A DNA stretch of 64,000 nt from Aphrocallistes beatrix (Eukaryota > Porifera > Hexactinellida > Sceptrulophora > Aphrocallistidae). The translations under genes and the position numbers were made by a program. This document shows, in pieces, positions 12,901 to 21,700 of the stretch (positions are counted from its first letter, which is position 1; every line of letters begins with the position of its first letter). The stretch spans positions 310,001-374,000 of the forward strand of contig OY725506.1 in the NCBI GenBank assembly GCA_963281255.1, read 5' to 3'. The notes beneath the pieces are model-generated. The model was not told where the DNA came from. It did no database searches and saw only the letters and a program-made list of their open reading frames with translations.

Positions 12901-15900
12901 CTTAATCGGGCCACTTTTGGCAGGACAGGAATAGCTCTCACAAATAGAAGCTAATACAAAATATTTTCGGTTAATAGGTTTCTCCGCTTAATCGGGGCAA
13001 AATGTCCTGACCGATGTGACCCTATTAAGCGGAGTCGACTATATTAGCTCAAAAGAACAAATCTCCGATTCGACTTAACTACTATATTTCTATTTAGAAC
13101 TCCATCGCACTGAGAGCGAGCATGAAGACAGCTTCACGCTCAAGATGTTCATATTCCAGTGCATCAACTACTACTCCTCCATCTTCTACGTTGCGTTCAT
13201 TAAGGGGAAGGTTTTGGTCGAGTACCCCGGGTCTGACTCAGGAACTCTGTTCTTGTTGGAGGAATGCGAGACGTATGGCTGCTTCCTGGACCTGTGTATC
13301 CAACTGGCGGTCATCTTCCTTGGAAAACAGCTGTTTAATAATATCCTAGAGATTGGGTTGCCGTGAGTTATTTCTATAAATATAACAACATATCATTCCT
13401 TTATATCGAAACACCAATGAAATATTTCCCTTTTGTTTCTAAATAACGAAAATGTTTGTTAAACGATTCCACAACAACTGAATTGAAGTAGGAATTTCCT
13501 TACAGACCCGCTATGTTTCCGTTTGAATGTTTAAATGCCATTTTTCAATCAAAACTTCCGTCATATTCTGTGGACCCCCTGATATCTTCTGTGGACCACT
13601 AAGAGGTCTATGGACCCACTGGCCCAATGTAAGACCGCTGTAATTCATTTAGTCTGTTACGCATCATATTCAAGTGGATAAAGCGCCATTCCTTCCGCAA
13701 GAACCAATCAGTGGAGCTGCAAGCACTGGACGACTACTATGCACGGTGGGAGAGAGAAGAACTCCTGGATGTAGGACGATCCCACTACCTCTTCTACGAG
13801 TACCTAGAACTCATTGTCCAGTTTGGATTTGTTACTCTCTTCGTGGCTGCTTTCCCTTTAGCTCCTCTCTTCGCATTCCTCAACAACATAGCTGAGATAC
13901 GACTAGATGCGTACAAGTTCTTAGTACTGACCAGAAGGTATGTAGCTTTCAGAGCAGCTGACATTGGTGAGTCAAGTTCTAATTTAAGACTGTGTTATGC
14001 GTCGTATTAAATCACTATAAATAGCAGTTAAATTAAAGAACTTTTTCTATTGGTCAGATCCTTAGACACTTGTTGTTTGTTATTATATTTATTTATTTTC
14101 ATTGCAGGTATTTGGCTTAACTTCATAGATGCCATTGCTAAGCTTAGCATACTATCAAACGTGAGTTATTTATAGCTCACAGTCAACTCCGCTTAATTGG
14201 GACAAGTCTCCAGGAACGGAATTGTTTTCATACATAGAAGCTAATACTAAATTTCATCGGTTAATTGGGACAAAATACCTGAGACCAAAGTGTCCCGATT
14301 AAGCGGAGTCACCTGTATTTGAATCTATTGTGATAGTGTAGTCATTTATTTTGTATAGAAAAGGTGTGAAAATTTGTTTTTATTTTGTTTGCAGAGGTGT
14401 GAAAATTTCGCTTAGATCTTAGAACTTAATCGTAGTCATATCATTGACACTTACATGCCAATTTTCATATCTCTACGACTTGCCAATTCACTATTTTCAA
14501 CGCAGCTTTGATCCGATTTATCTCAGGCATTCCTCATAACCTTCACTGGAACTACACTGGACGAGTATGTGTATTCGATCAATAAACCTAACAACAACAC
14601 GAGACTCGACGGATTTATAAATTTTTCGCTCTCCACCATTCCTTGCTCTGCTCTTCCAAACACTCACCATTTCCCTAACCCTGAATTCCAGAGTGTCAGT
14701 TGCCTCACTGCGGAGAATGTTGGAGTGCCTGGGGCTTCTACTGGTCCCAAATGCTTCAATGTAACTTCTAACAGTGGAACCGATCAGCTGTATCAACCTT
14801 ACTATTCTGAAAGGTAACGATTGCTCGTAATAGGAATGTGTTCGGATTACGAATATTCTTTATTCCAGATGGTGCATGGTGGAACTTAGAATTTTGAGGT
14901 GTCAAGTGGAATGTCTGTGATTTCTGAATTGCAATAGCCATAAGAATTTGACCCTTAAAATTTTGAAACCACTTTAACTTGTTGAGAATGTACCTGTGTT
15001 TTTATTTTGTGATGTATTTATGAATATTTATTTGTTTAGTTTAGAATGTTGCTCCAATAACAACATGATTCCTAACTGTAATAAATGGGTGAACACTATT
15101 CCTAACATGACTATCAGCCAAACCTGTTGTCAAGCAATGCAATCAAACGCCAGTGACAATCCCATCCCAGCTTCTTCAGTTGTAGAATACAACGCGCCTG
15201 CCACTGGGAACTCCACCACGTGTAGAGTGAAGCGACAAGATCTCCAGTGTACTTGCAGGTAATACTCACTCTAAGATTAAAGAAATTATTATGTACGAGT
15301 TTATTACAGGAAACAGGGCAGTGCGATATTTTGATTGTTTTATTTGATACAGTCAGGGTCGCTTAATATGAACATTCGTTTATTATGAACTAACCTCCTG
15401 GTCCCAATTTCATTTTTTAGATAGGATTTGTATTGGATCAAGTATCTCTATTATGAACAGATTTTTGGTCCCCTGGTGGTTCACAATAAGCGACCCTGAC
15501 TATACTTTTATTATTCTGGAATATTCTAGCACATTCTAAACAGTGAACCAATTCACTGCACTAAATAATCTTGAAACTTTGAGATCTATTCCTATGCTAA
15601 TAGAATCGATCAAATATCAAAAATAATTTTGATATAATACCTGGCGCCGGCCCTGCTAGGAACCAAGGATTTAAACTTTAATCTCAGCTTAGAGTATTGA
15701 TTGGTTGATTTTTCTCAATTAATACAATGAATAGTTCCAAGTCTGTTAATTTCACACTTTTGTTACAGATAATCTGGTTTGGAGTGATCCAATTGAAACT
15801 AAGTTCAGACAAAAATAGTCCTTTGAGGGTTAAAGAAAATCCTACCGCGATTACGACCGTCCCTGTACAATTGTAGTCTCCATCCATCTCTTCAACTTTA

Positions 15901-16625
15901 TTCTGAATAGGTACTATGGACGGTACTCGCCTGATCCTTACAAGGAAGACAATGAGTACTACTTCCTGCTTGTGATGTGGAAACTCGTATTCATCTTACT
16001 ATTCGAGGTGAGTTACTAGGTTTGAATTCGCTGGTGTCGCTTATTTGCATTGTTCTCATCGAATAGTCTCCAATGTAACCAGGAATGGAATGGAAAACCA
16101 AAAACGGCCTTGGCAAACATTTCGAAAGCGGCCCACACAGTTGGCCTCGATTCAGGACCTCACAACCTAAGTTGACTAATTCATTAAAAAATGGCAAAGA
16201 ATTATGAATTATTCGAATAATTCTTATTCAGGAATTATGAAATATTCCAATAATTCAGAATCCTGAATTATGAATTATTCGAATTATTCATTAATTCATG
16301 AATTAGTCAACTTAGCTCACAGCTAAATAGCGTCAGTAATATACCCGATTTAGCTTAGGGGTCAATTCTATTTATAGAATAGATCAATAACTTTTAGGCT
16401 TTCCCCGCCCAAAATGAGCAAAATCCCTAGTCCGACCCGGGATAATTATTAACAAACTCAGCAGGAAAATGCCCGATGTCTCTAACTCTCCTTTCTCTCA
16501 TCTAGAATCTGATATTCTTCGTCACTGGACTCTTGGCCTGGCTAATTCCCGACGTACCTCACTCAATCCGCGTTCAGATAAAGAGGGAACAGCTCTTGAC
16601 TAACAAGATACTCTACGACCTATAA
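3986..16625 (+). CDS. anoctamin A (TMEM16 family), 5' end not seen
   Basis: Eleven exons with consistent phases encode 701 residues: 3986-4188, 4289-4432, 5023-5247, 12275-12455, 13098-13362, 13653-13966, 14108-14160, 14527-14813, 15040-15258, 15911-16007 and 16506-16625. The first begins in phase 1 at the start of membrane helix 1 ([12 protein letters not shown]). It therefore corresponds to exon 11 of anoctamin B, and the cytosolic N-terminal domain must be upstream of the window or lost. Residues equivalent to the TMEM16 Ca2+ site are present: NNILEIG in TM6, EYLEL in TM7 and [10 protein letters not shown] in TM8. A Cys-rich extracellular loop lies before the last helices. The family comprises Ca2+-activated Cl- channels and lipid scramblases; which activity this one has cannot be read from sequence. 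Introns at P|LL and ADIG| are absent from anoctamin B. Intron 3 is 7.0 kb and hosts four other genes. Confidence 0.93.
4798..4816. other. short perfect hairpin in anoctamin A intron 2
   Basis: AGGAGCG and CGCTCCT form a 7-bp stem around a 5-base loop. Partial echoes (TTAGGAGCGTG and TTAGGAGCG) occur at about 4848 and 4933. This is probably transposon debris. Confidence 0.4.
5580..7088 (-). CDS. TRAF-like zinc-finger protein 1 (502 aa), nested in anoctamin A intron
   Basis: A single-exon gene on the strand opposite its host. Order of parts: an N-terminal ILYVK block (residues 8-12) and RGY; a cysteine-pair module C43-x2-C46...C62-x2-C65 around NGIMREAV, like half a RING; about 89-225 a run of TRAF-type zinc fingers (CP...C.W.G, C-x2-C...H...C repeats); a helix ending in a coiled coil at about 226-272; then from residue 277 (EGVEWTI) a beta-rich domain recalling a divergent MATH domain; and a 50-residue tail. 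TRAF proteins trimerise through the coiled coil and link receptors to ubiquitin signalling. The classic RING ligand set is incomplete, so E3 activity is doubtful. It ends 332 bases from anoctamin exon 3. Confidence 0.85.
   Translation of the reverse strand: MVDHEEEILYVKIEFEDEEVHRGYNTDFLFENLSGLEEEFLICHNCNGIMREAVLTNGDTTCLLCSENVNNSNLVKKVNKAVEELAVRCPVMRKCEWVGTLSEAFSHLQECPEFRIACKECNCVLKRSELDDHYREKCPKRLVHCEYCQQQVVYMCINEHINICELAPEICPNKCDLEMQRNKLQSHIAYDCENRFESCAFFMLGCTEKLIRFKDLAAHNKEMMCYHQDLMLEQVKQLQEENQDTQATIKENYRIQNELSIITSKMNLELRAMQTMEGVEWTIEKFIPETEIKGPKFFIEGYKLRCYGTCAVFNSKGHYSYLNPYNIKVFLKRKRAENEKKLNPVTLSKCTSILVNEEDRAKSKVEETKMNFQLKSDAKSEMVADIWFSELSVNNRVTLRLYFNTGSQMTSLYDTCYSKLKDVEFSKYRREPRPKLISSMQINRVERNNPRIFSDSFLYQDSPDFSSLLSLPNQGCKQEDIVYETMKSINTMGDDEDKTFSD
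7089..7737. other. spacer between nested TRAF-like genes 1 and 2
   Basis: AT-rich, with no supported exon on either strand. It presumably contains the promoter of the gene ending at 7088 and the 3' end of the gene starting at 7738. Confidence 0.4.
7738..9030 (-). CDS. TRAF-like zinc-finger protein 2 (430 aa), nested in anoctamin A intron
   Basis: A single exon, with ATG at 9030-9028. It has the same architecture as its neighbour: PILYVKK near residue 15, [12 protein letters not shown], then a C-x2-C...C-x2-C module (C50, C53, C71, C74) with DGILREAV. Zinc fingers follow with LRIKCPS...C.W.G, CEYCQ, CPRGCG and a CQLGCE finger. A short coiled coil follows [15 protein letters not shown], then the EGINWSI beta domain begins. 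The protein stops soon after the VKLYFE strand, so it lacks the long tail of copy 1. The third-to-last finger reads CGAEI...[12 protein letters not shown] as in TRAF proteins. Same strand and spacing of a few hundred bases imply tandem duplication of a whole single-exon gene. Confidence 0.85.
   Translation of the reverse strand: MATDLDQILQINEPILYVKKVIRGRVEYFGYRYEYVSQNLTEIERSMLTCSICDGILREAVADKRKEMTVCLKCSDLTTSVRPLHNLRETVNGLRIKCPSLENCIWTGTMKEVIQHIFECSYMCEECPDKCGIILPRKAIAFHLKLNCDLRRIMCEYCQLVFTAQDKRKHLKMCEYLPVRCPRGCGAEIASKKLSLHREECPLLEVECQLGCEDVKMTQENLFKHKNEFIIQHQDMMNNRIANLEKAMNRILIENEKINRELKDLKFDLMTKVDLEGINWSIPKKEIIEKSQTGNTLRGLIFTIRRYKFMGIARFESLNIDLMLFNLSFYVQRVTGDLDDVLVPITSIHCKAILVNDEDKINSEVKDSYVEFEGKVGSESQCLGRFNNVSVCRDSVLVKLYFEINPVVKLDGFFGKKRSKTLRYTKGKDI
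9031..9415. other. spacer between nested TRAF-like genes 2 and 3
   Basis: 385 bases, AT-rich. I looked here for a remnant of the C-terminal domain missing from gene 3 and saw none. Confidence 0.4.
9416..10243 (-). CDS. short TRAF-like protein 3: zinc fingers and coiled coil only (275 aa)
   Basis: The first ATG in frame is at 10243-10241 ([13 protein letters not shown]). The open frame extends upstream only through non-ATG codons, so I use this start. It contains the [13 protein letters not shown] block, the C-x2-C...C-x2-C module ([12 protein letters not shown]), TRAF-type fingers ([38 protein letters not shown]), HQDGMMERL and a coiled coil ([15 protein letters not shown]). It then stops at EKSSKK with no C-terminal beta domain. 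Full-length relatives in the window have 375-502 residues. A natural short form could act as a dominant partner through the coiled coil. Alternatively it is a truncated duplicate that is still open. Confidence 0.75.
   Translation of the reverse strand: MAAKPPDLIVADDKNDVLFIKLEGTHRGFKKEFLSQNIPPMMESILICPCCKGIMHDATVCNGAITCEGCVNPKGEKSQLTQLTTTVGEISVKCPLLRQCEWSGKLSATEEHLENCQIFRINCPLGCGTVLERSKEGNHIKVECIKRKVECKHCKEGFSAKDLDEHVKKCDFQQIKCPNGCGVELIKKDTVHHKNTVCLLTDIKCPYEKLGCMASQMKRGDLSKHKSDNMVQHQDGMMERLLKLETENVNLKKELAVAKKQLNVRIDAIEKSSKK
10560..11999 (-). CDS. TRAF-like zinc-finger protein 4 (479 aa), nested in anoctamin A intron
   Basis: A single exon, with ATG at 11999-11997 ([11 protein letters not shown]); the frame is open three codons further but without an ATG. 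A Ser/Glu-rich 40-residue leader precedes the [16 protein letters not shown] block. Then come the Cys module ([11 protein letters not shown]...CLVC), fingers [29 protein letters not shown] and CPYSKYGC, a coiled coil ([17 protein letters not shown]), the beta domain from DGVEWKIE and a basic Ser/Arg-rich tail of about 40 residues. Its GC content looks higher than that of the other copies. It begins 275 bases before anoctamin exon 4, so the four nested genes fill almost the whole intron. Confidence 0.85.
   Translation of the reverse strand: MEPSVSTELSEISDQTTVRSLDQQEIELPLEDPGVPRTLDAREDFLFVKAVEGGTAEYQGYKRDFLAQTITSDQEILLKCAVCQGIPREAIECEDGTKCLVCSTQEEPPHEGVRELVNQLEVMCPLLRACEWSGKMCDIISHLDECLFLHLECPMRCEVVIPRGALESHTYNECMQRKINCDYCKQFGLAKGLEKHYKVCKEFPVMCPHGCGDSVPRRQSELHRNTNCPLTEVTCPYSKYGCCALRMTRKELIVHKQENVSEHLDMSSEFHARRLGQAEEEIRRLRDELSHSKMQMKYKKDLDGVEWKIEGISGKMDKKGMLEGPIFFVGPLKLQGLVRFERRIKSNAVSFHIKRLSKGKEPLQNEARFTYCCVTLVNLKNEGKSKLLERHVSYKIEVDQTSDCIAQFTYDDIKNPDYQRENSIFVWLHFDLDAEIKQETPQSVPVWESSRRSFYRTVLLPRGGGQSHPSRRDSKHLAF
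12557..12770. repeat. chimeric MITE in anoctamin A intron 4
   Basis: The left end (CAGTCGACTCCGCTTAATAG) and most of the body belong to the CCGCTTAAT family also seen at 12856-13040 and 14180-14315. From the point AATAGGGGAACAGAATT onward the sequence instead matches the right half of the family at 24667-24819, ending in a CAGT-type terminus. The left end is preceded by TA, the expected Tc1/mariner/pogo target. Confidence 0.7.
12856..13040. mobile_element. CCGCTTAAT-family MITE (mariner/pogo type)
   Basis: Inverted termini read CAGCCGACTCCGCTTAATAG on the left and CCTATTAAGCGGAGTCGACT on the right, next to TA. It is about 185 bases and carries no gene. It sits in anoctamin A intron 4 in inverse relation to the copy at 12557. 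Confidence 0.8.
13556..13625. mobile_element. fragment of a hAT-type MITE
   Basis: Contains TCTGTGGACCCCCTGAT and GGTCTATGGACCCAC, matching the families at 20546-20700 and 26120-26190, whose termini resemble CAG.GGTTCCCAACC. The ends are lost. Confidence 0.5.
14180..14315. mobile_element. CCGCTTAAT-family MITE
   Basis: CAGTCAACTCCGCTTAATTG at the left and CGATTAAGCGGAGTCACCTG at the right; 136 bases in anoctamin A intron 7. Confidence 0.8.
15350..15501. mobile_element. MITE with CAGTCAGGGTCGCTTA termini
   Basis: Near-perfect terminal inverted repeats CAGTCAGGGTCGCTTA and TAAGCGACCCTGACT, followed by TA. It is 152 bases, non-coding, in anoctamin A intron 9. It is a separate family from the CCGCTTAAT elements but of the same TA-targeting class. 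Confidence 0.8.
16168..16314. repeat. self-palindromic AATTATTCGAATTATTC element
   Basis: Terminal inverted repeats TAAGTTGACTAATTCAT and ATGAATTAGTCAACTTA enclose about 110 bases built almost entirely from variants of the palindrome GAATTATTCGAATAATTC. It lies in the last intron of anoctamin A. Confidence 0.65.
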
Positions 16626-17080
16626 TCTGCCTAATTTACTAATGTACTTCTCGCTTTTACTATTTTTACCTTAGCTGCTTTCACTTTCTAATTTTAACGC
16701 ATTCTTAACCAACATTTTCACTTATAACCTTATTTATGTATGCTAACGCTTATACAAATGAATCTATTTATATCTCCATTCTTTAGAGTCGATTTAAGGC
16801 AGGATAGTAACTACCTGACTTCTCAAAGCGACTCTGGAAATATTTATGTTGCGCTACTGCCTGAGACATCTTAAAATTCCTAGAAAACTAAACCTCAGGA
16901 CTAACAGAGAAGTTTTCTGGGAATAATTCGAATATTTTAATACATAGTGTCAATCTTATAAGTATCCTTGATATCCACTAATAAACAAATGAGCCTATAT
17001 TTCAGTGGCTCATTAACCACCTAAACGCCACTGTTACGTAACCACTTATTCCATAGGTTGTCTGTTAATCCAGCATTTGT
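16626..17080. other. anoctamin A 3' region and spacer to TRAF-like gene 5
   Basis: 455 bases. AATAAA occurs at about 16979-16985 and could be the poly(A) signal of anoctamin A, whose stop is at 16623-16625. No further exon seen. Confidence 0.4.
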
Positions 17081-18208
17081 ATGCGCACAATGACTTCCAA
17101 TAACCTGCCACTTCCTGATAACACAGCTGACATTCTCTACGTGAAGACACTGGGTAAGCATCGAGGCTATAGAAAGGAGTACTTATCTCAAAACCTAACT
17201 GCTATGGAAGGGAAACTGATCCTTTGTCTCGTCTGTGATGGAATTCTGCGCGATCCTGTCGCTTCGAAAAAAGGAACCACTTGTGAAATTTGTAGCGACA
17301 CACATTCCAAGTCGCCAGTAACACAGATTAGGAACTGTATATCCGAACTCGATATAAAATGCCCACTGATTCGCGACTGTGACTGGGTAGGGAAGCTTTC
17401 TGATGCAGTTGGACACATAGAGGAGTGTTGGAACGTGTTGATTTGCTGCCCGCTTAAGTGTGGTGAGTTGATGATGAGGAGAGATGTCAATAAACACACT
17501 CGTGATGAATGCGACATGCGTAATAAGGATTGTCCACACTGTCATTGCATAATCTCTAGAAATGACTCAGAAAAGCACTTTGAGATCTGTCCCTCCTTTC
17601 CACTCATCTGCAAATGTAACATATGTATTCCAAGAAGCGAAATGAGTAAGCATTACAGAGTGCAGTGTCCTTTAACAGTAATTCCGTGTCCGTATGCAAA
17701 GTACGGATGTAAGTTAGAGGGAATCTATCGCAGAGATCTGAGAGATCATAAAGAGGAATGCTTTATTGAGCATCAAGACATGCTGGAAGCTAGTGTTAGA
17801 GACATTACCATGAAGATGAAGTATCTACATGGATTTAAATGGATTGTGCCTAACATGAGTAAACTCAATTTGATTTCTGAAAAAATGTCTCCTACCTTTT
17901 ACATAGAGAACATTCCAGTTGTCTTTCATATCAAAGCTGTCCCTCTGACTGAAAAGTTTGATATCAAACTTCAGCCTATCCAAGGGGATCGTGTGTTGAT
18001 AAACAAGATTTTCATAAATGAATGCAGAATATTTTTAGAAGATAAAGAGACTTATAAGCGTGGTTTCACAAATTTTTTTCCCAAATGCACTCTTAAAATG
18101 TTTTCAGACAATTCCTTGTTCACTTCACCTCTCGATTACGCTCAGTTCATCCAATCAAATGATAGCCTTGTGATCAGAATCTACTTCGATTACGTTTTAT
18201 TTCCCTAA
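17081..18208 (+). CDS. TRAF-like zinc-finger protein 5 (375 aa)
   Basis: A single exon on the same strand as the anoctamins, 455 bases after anoctamin A. ATG at 17081; a second in-frame ATG at 17090 (MTSNNLPLPD) may be the real start. Parts: DILYVK...RGYRKEYLSQNLT at residues 18-40, the Cys module (CLVCDGILRDPV...CEIC), fingers CPLIRDCDWVGKL, CPLKCG, CPHCH, CKCN and CPYAKYGC, and HQDMLEASV. Only a very short coiled coil follows before the beta domain (GFKWIVP). It stops at RIYFDYVLFP, the family's last strand. The shorter linker makes it the most compact full-length member in the window. ATTAAA at about 18331 may be its poly(A) signal. Confidence 0.85.
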   Translation: MRTMTSNNLPLPDNTADILYVKTLGKHRGYRKEYLSQNLTAMEGKLILCLVCDGILRDPVASKKGTTCEICSDTHSKSPVTQIRNCISELDIKCPLIRDCDWVGKLSDAVGHIEECWNVLICCPLKCGELMMRRDVNKHTRDECDMRNKDCPHCHCIISRNDSEKHFEICPSFPLICKCNICIPRSEMSKHYRVQCPLTVIPCPYAKYGCKLEGIYRRDLRDHKEECFIEHQDMLEASVRDITMKMKYLHGFKWIVPNMSKLNLISEKMSPTFYIENIPVVFHIKAVPLTEKFDIKLQPIQGDRVLINKIFINECRIFLEDKETYKRGFTNFFPKCTLKMFSDNSLFTSPLDYAQFIQSNDSLVIRIYFDYVLFP

Positions 18209-18746
18209 CTCTGAATCCAATTCTATAATCCCATTGGTCAACCATTAACATTTTGTTACTTTTTTAGATAGCTTACATTGTCGCTTAGTGTTTATTTACC
18301 AATGAATTAACTTATTTTTGAAAGATTATATTATTAAAGTTTTTTTCTGATACGAATATGATGCGAGTACACTCCTTACATTAAAATCTACGATAAAATG
18401 TTCTGATTTATTACTATTGAAGCATTTAATAAGTATACAAATGTGTACATACCACAGACACGTATGTACAATCAAAGGATGAAGATATCTAAATTCTTTA
18501 ATTTATTAGTGTTATAACTTTAAATTTTTAATAATTAATAGCTACATTCTTATCAGAATTCTATTTATTGTGTTGTATGTGATCTAAATATTTTAACATG
18601 ATTTATCATAATTCCTTTGCTAAATCTTATTTTACTCTTCTATTGTGTAAATTCAATGAATTCCTTGAGCTATTCTGATATAGGTGCTTCAAAGGTTTAA
18701 TATTTATTTGAGTTCCTAGAATGGAGATTATTTCATTTATTCAAAA

Positions 18747-18785
18747 ATGGCTGAGAAACAAGTGCTCATACAAAATGAAGGAGAG
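18747..18785 (+). CDS. anoctamin B alternative first exon 1 (13 aa)
   Basis: ATG at 18747 encodes [13 protein letters not shown], followed by the donor GAG|GTATTT in phase 0. It contains EKQVLI, a fit to the acidic dileucine sorting motif [DE]xxxL[LI]. It may splice to the cassette at 19094-19213 (also phase 0) or to common exon 2. Support is by splice signal, phase and the Met-Ala start shared with the four other candidates; no transcript evidence. Confidence 0.5.
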
Positions 18786-21700
18786 GTATTTACTTAAAAT
18801 GTTTTCTAATAAGTACAGCTCCTGTAGGGGGATGCCCTTATGACATGAACAAAGTTCTACGTCCGTCCGTATGTAGATATATCCGCAAGCGCACTACTAC
18901 GAAATCTAGCGGTCCGATTTTTACATTTTTTTTTTAGATATAGATAAGATCCCACGGCTAATATAGGATTATATTATACTATATAGAATCCGATTTTCGC
19001 AGGTTGAAATAATATGAATATTTTATGAGTTATTATTACATATGTTTATATACATATTTCACACACAACGGCTAACTATTGTATTGATCATAGGGCACCA
19101 GTTATAATGCGATTGTACCTCATGTGATACATGTTGCCGGAGTTGAAGAATTTGCTTCTAATAATGGAGAAGAAGAGGGATCTTGGAAATACAAGAGGTT
19201 TAGAAGTATATCAGTGAGTTAACCAATCAGATTGCAGTGTTTTATCATTTTATCGTGAAAATATGAATGAATATACTTTAATTATAAAAATTGAATATTA
19301 TTTTGAGTAATTATTGAACACAATAATGGGAAGCACACCATCTCATACACACTACCACTATGAAAATCTTAAATACTCTTTTTATTCAATGATGCACATA
19401 TATTTTCTAAAGATTCTATTCGTATCAATAAAACTTTAAACCTAGATTTTAAACAAAAAATGGTTATAGATGTTATAGTGTATCAATTTTAATTGGAGTA
19501 TAGAAATAGTATCGTGAAAATGATAGTCATTTTTTAGAGTAGTTGAATCTTATTCTAAAGAAGCATGTTGATGAGTTTCAACTCTAAATTCGTTTACTTA
19601 ATCAATTTGTCAACTTTGAATATATGAATTCAATAATTCTCCATCCTTCATTCTCCATTCACAGTCAAAGCACATCATGAACACTAGATACAATTAAAAA
19701 CATTTCGAACCATGTCAAAACATTTCACGCGTAACAAACTCACACAGTAGAAGAGGCTTCCAACAATCTTTCTGACAATTATTTTGCTAGTTCGGCTAAA
19801 TAAAGCGAAACCTATTTTATCCCAAATTCGGCTTCGAGATAGTATAAGCTAAGTTATGCAGTCCATACCATTAGGCTATCAACAAGCATTGAGGTTTCTC
19901 TGCTTGGGCCTCTATATAATAATACACAACAATTTTGTGTTGAATGTTTGAATGGCATATGAGACATTGGATGAGAGATATACTTCTGGGGAACAATCTG
20001 GAAGAGTCGAGTCTCTGTCTATCGAGCTGAAACGAGTTTTAGATTCTGGACCGAGAGAAGATACTCCTCTCCTTTCATCTAGTTCTAAGAATTCGAAAAC
20101 TGAGGTGAGATTTAAGCTTACCAGCTCCGAACGATGTGTTGTACCTTTACTAAATTAGTATACTAAGTCCTCTCTAATTGTCCACCATTGGGTAATGGGA
20201 TCCTAAGTTGACAATTTGAGAATTCGAAGTGTTTGTGCACATAGTACTCCTATTCTGGCAAGTGGAAAAATAGAGAAAATTACAGAGGTGGACAATTAGA
20301 GAGGACTGACTGTAGATTGAATTTGAATTAACTATATTTTTATAATTTTTAAAAAGTTCCCTTAAAAATATCGATTTAGCGAGATGGAGACGTTGTAAAG
20401 TAGTCAGGTCCATAGCATTACCATCTCGATTCGCAATAGTCAGCTAAATGCTCTGTTAGTATTACACAGCGTAAAAGTGTACAGGACATGGCCTGATTAT
20501 CTCCACCGCCAATGCAGTATAAGAATCAGATAGACATTATAATCCAGCGATATTCAACCTTTTTGGCTGTGGACCCCCTATAGCAATTTCCTATATTCTG
20601 TGGATCCCCTCCTATTAACAATAATACAAATTTTGAATCCTGTGGATCCCCTGATATCTTCTGTGGAGGGGTCCATGGACCCCAGGTTGGGAACCTCTGC
20701 ATTAATCAAACTATTCCAAATTCAGTATATTTCACATACGTATCACAGTGTTCAATATGTCTCACGAACATTGTGTAGTGTTACATGCAATAGGAACTTT
20801 AATTACTAACCACTGAGGCAGTACCACATAATCTACTACGTACTAGAGTTACGTAGATTGAGAAGAGATTCGAACTGAGATTATTCAAGTCATTAGTATA
20901 TTACAGGTTTGGTTCGAGAGAATTATGAGAATTTAATCTAATAGCCTTACGAGTAGAGTGATGTATTAGTAATCAATCAATGTAAGCTAGTATTGAATTA
21001 TATGTCTAGACTTACATGCTTATATTTATCCTATCATATTCGTACAAGTTCTTAATTAGTACTGGGGTATCTCAGAGTAATAAAATCGTGACTACCCATC
21101 ACAAGATAGATATTTGCTAAATCGCCATGATGGTGGAGTATTCTGTGGTTTCCCTAATTCGATTATTGTACGAAACTATTCAACGTAATAACTCAAGATT
21201 TGTGCTCAACATAACAATATTATTGTTGTGTAAATAATTTTACTTCGGCGAATCAGATTTCATGTTCAGAGAGTGATAATAGTGACTTGGATGAATGCTA
21301 TGAATAAGGTCTAATCCTATTGGTCAATTCTACTCATCGCAGCTGTGATAGAATTTCATTGGTCGACACAATGTGACATATTTTGCAGAAATCAACACAA
21401 TCTTGTATATTAAAACTCATTTTTTTTGTGCAAGTTGATTGAGGAACTGGGAGGTGCTAGAAACGTGAGATTTGGCACACAGGTAAATAATAATAAGGAA
21501 TTTGAAGATCTAATTAGGCGAAATCTTCACAAAGCACCAATCGTTTATTTGATATCCCCCGCAGGGCGACTCTGCGGACACATAGTGTCCGCAAGCCGCG
21601 CAGCGCAAGCAAGTGAAGCACGCTTATATACGTAGTATATGAATATTTGATCTAAATTTAGTTCAATTGGGCTCTGTTGATTTTCCAAGATCGCTCAGCT

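Noticed and set aside
16168-16314. CRISPR-like array
   Set aside because: The units are contiguous variants of one palindrome without unique spacers, and the DNA is eukaryotic.
21252-21297. possible extra exon reading [16 protein letters not shown]
   Set aside because: Acidic and tail-like, but it runs into TAA just before the would-be donor in the phase needed to join the common exons.
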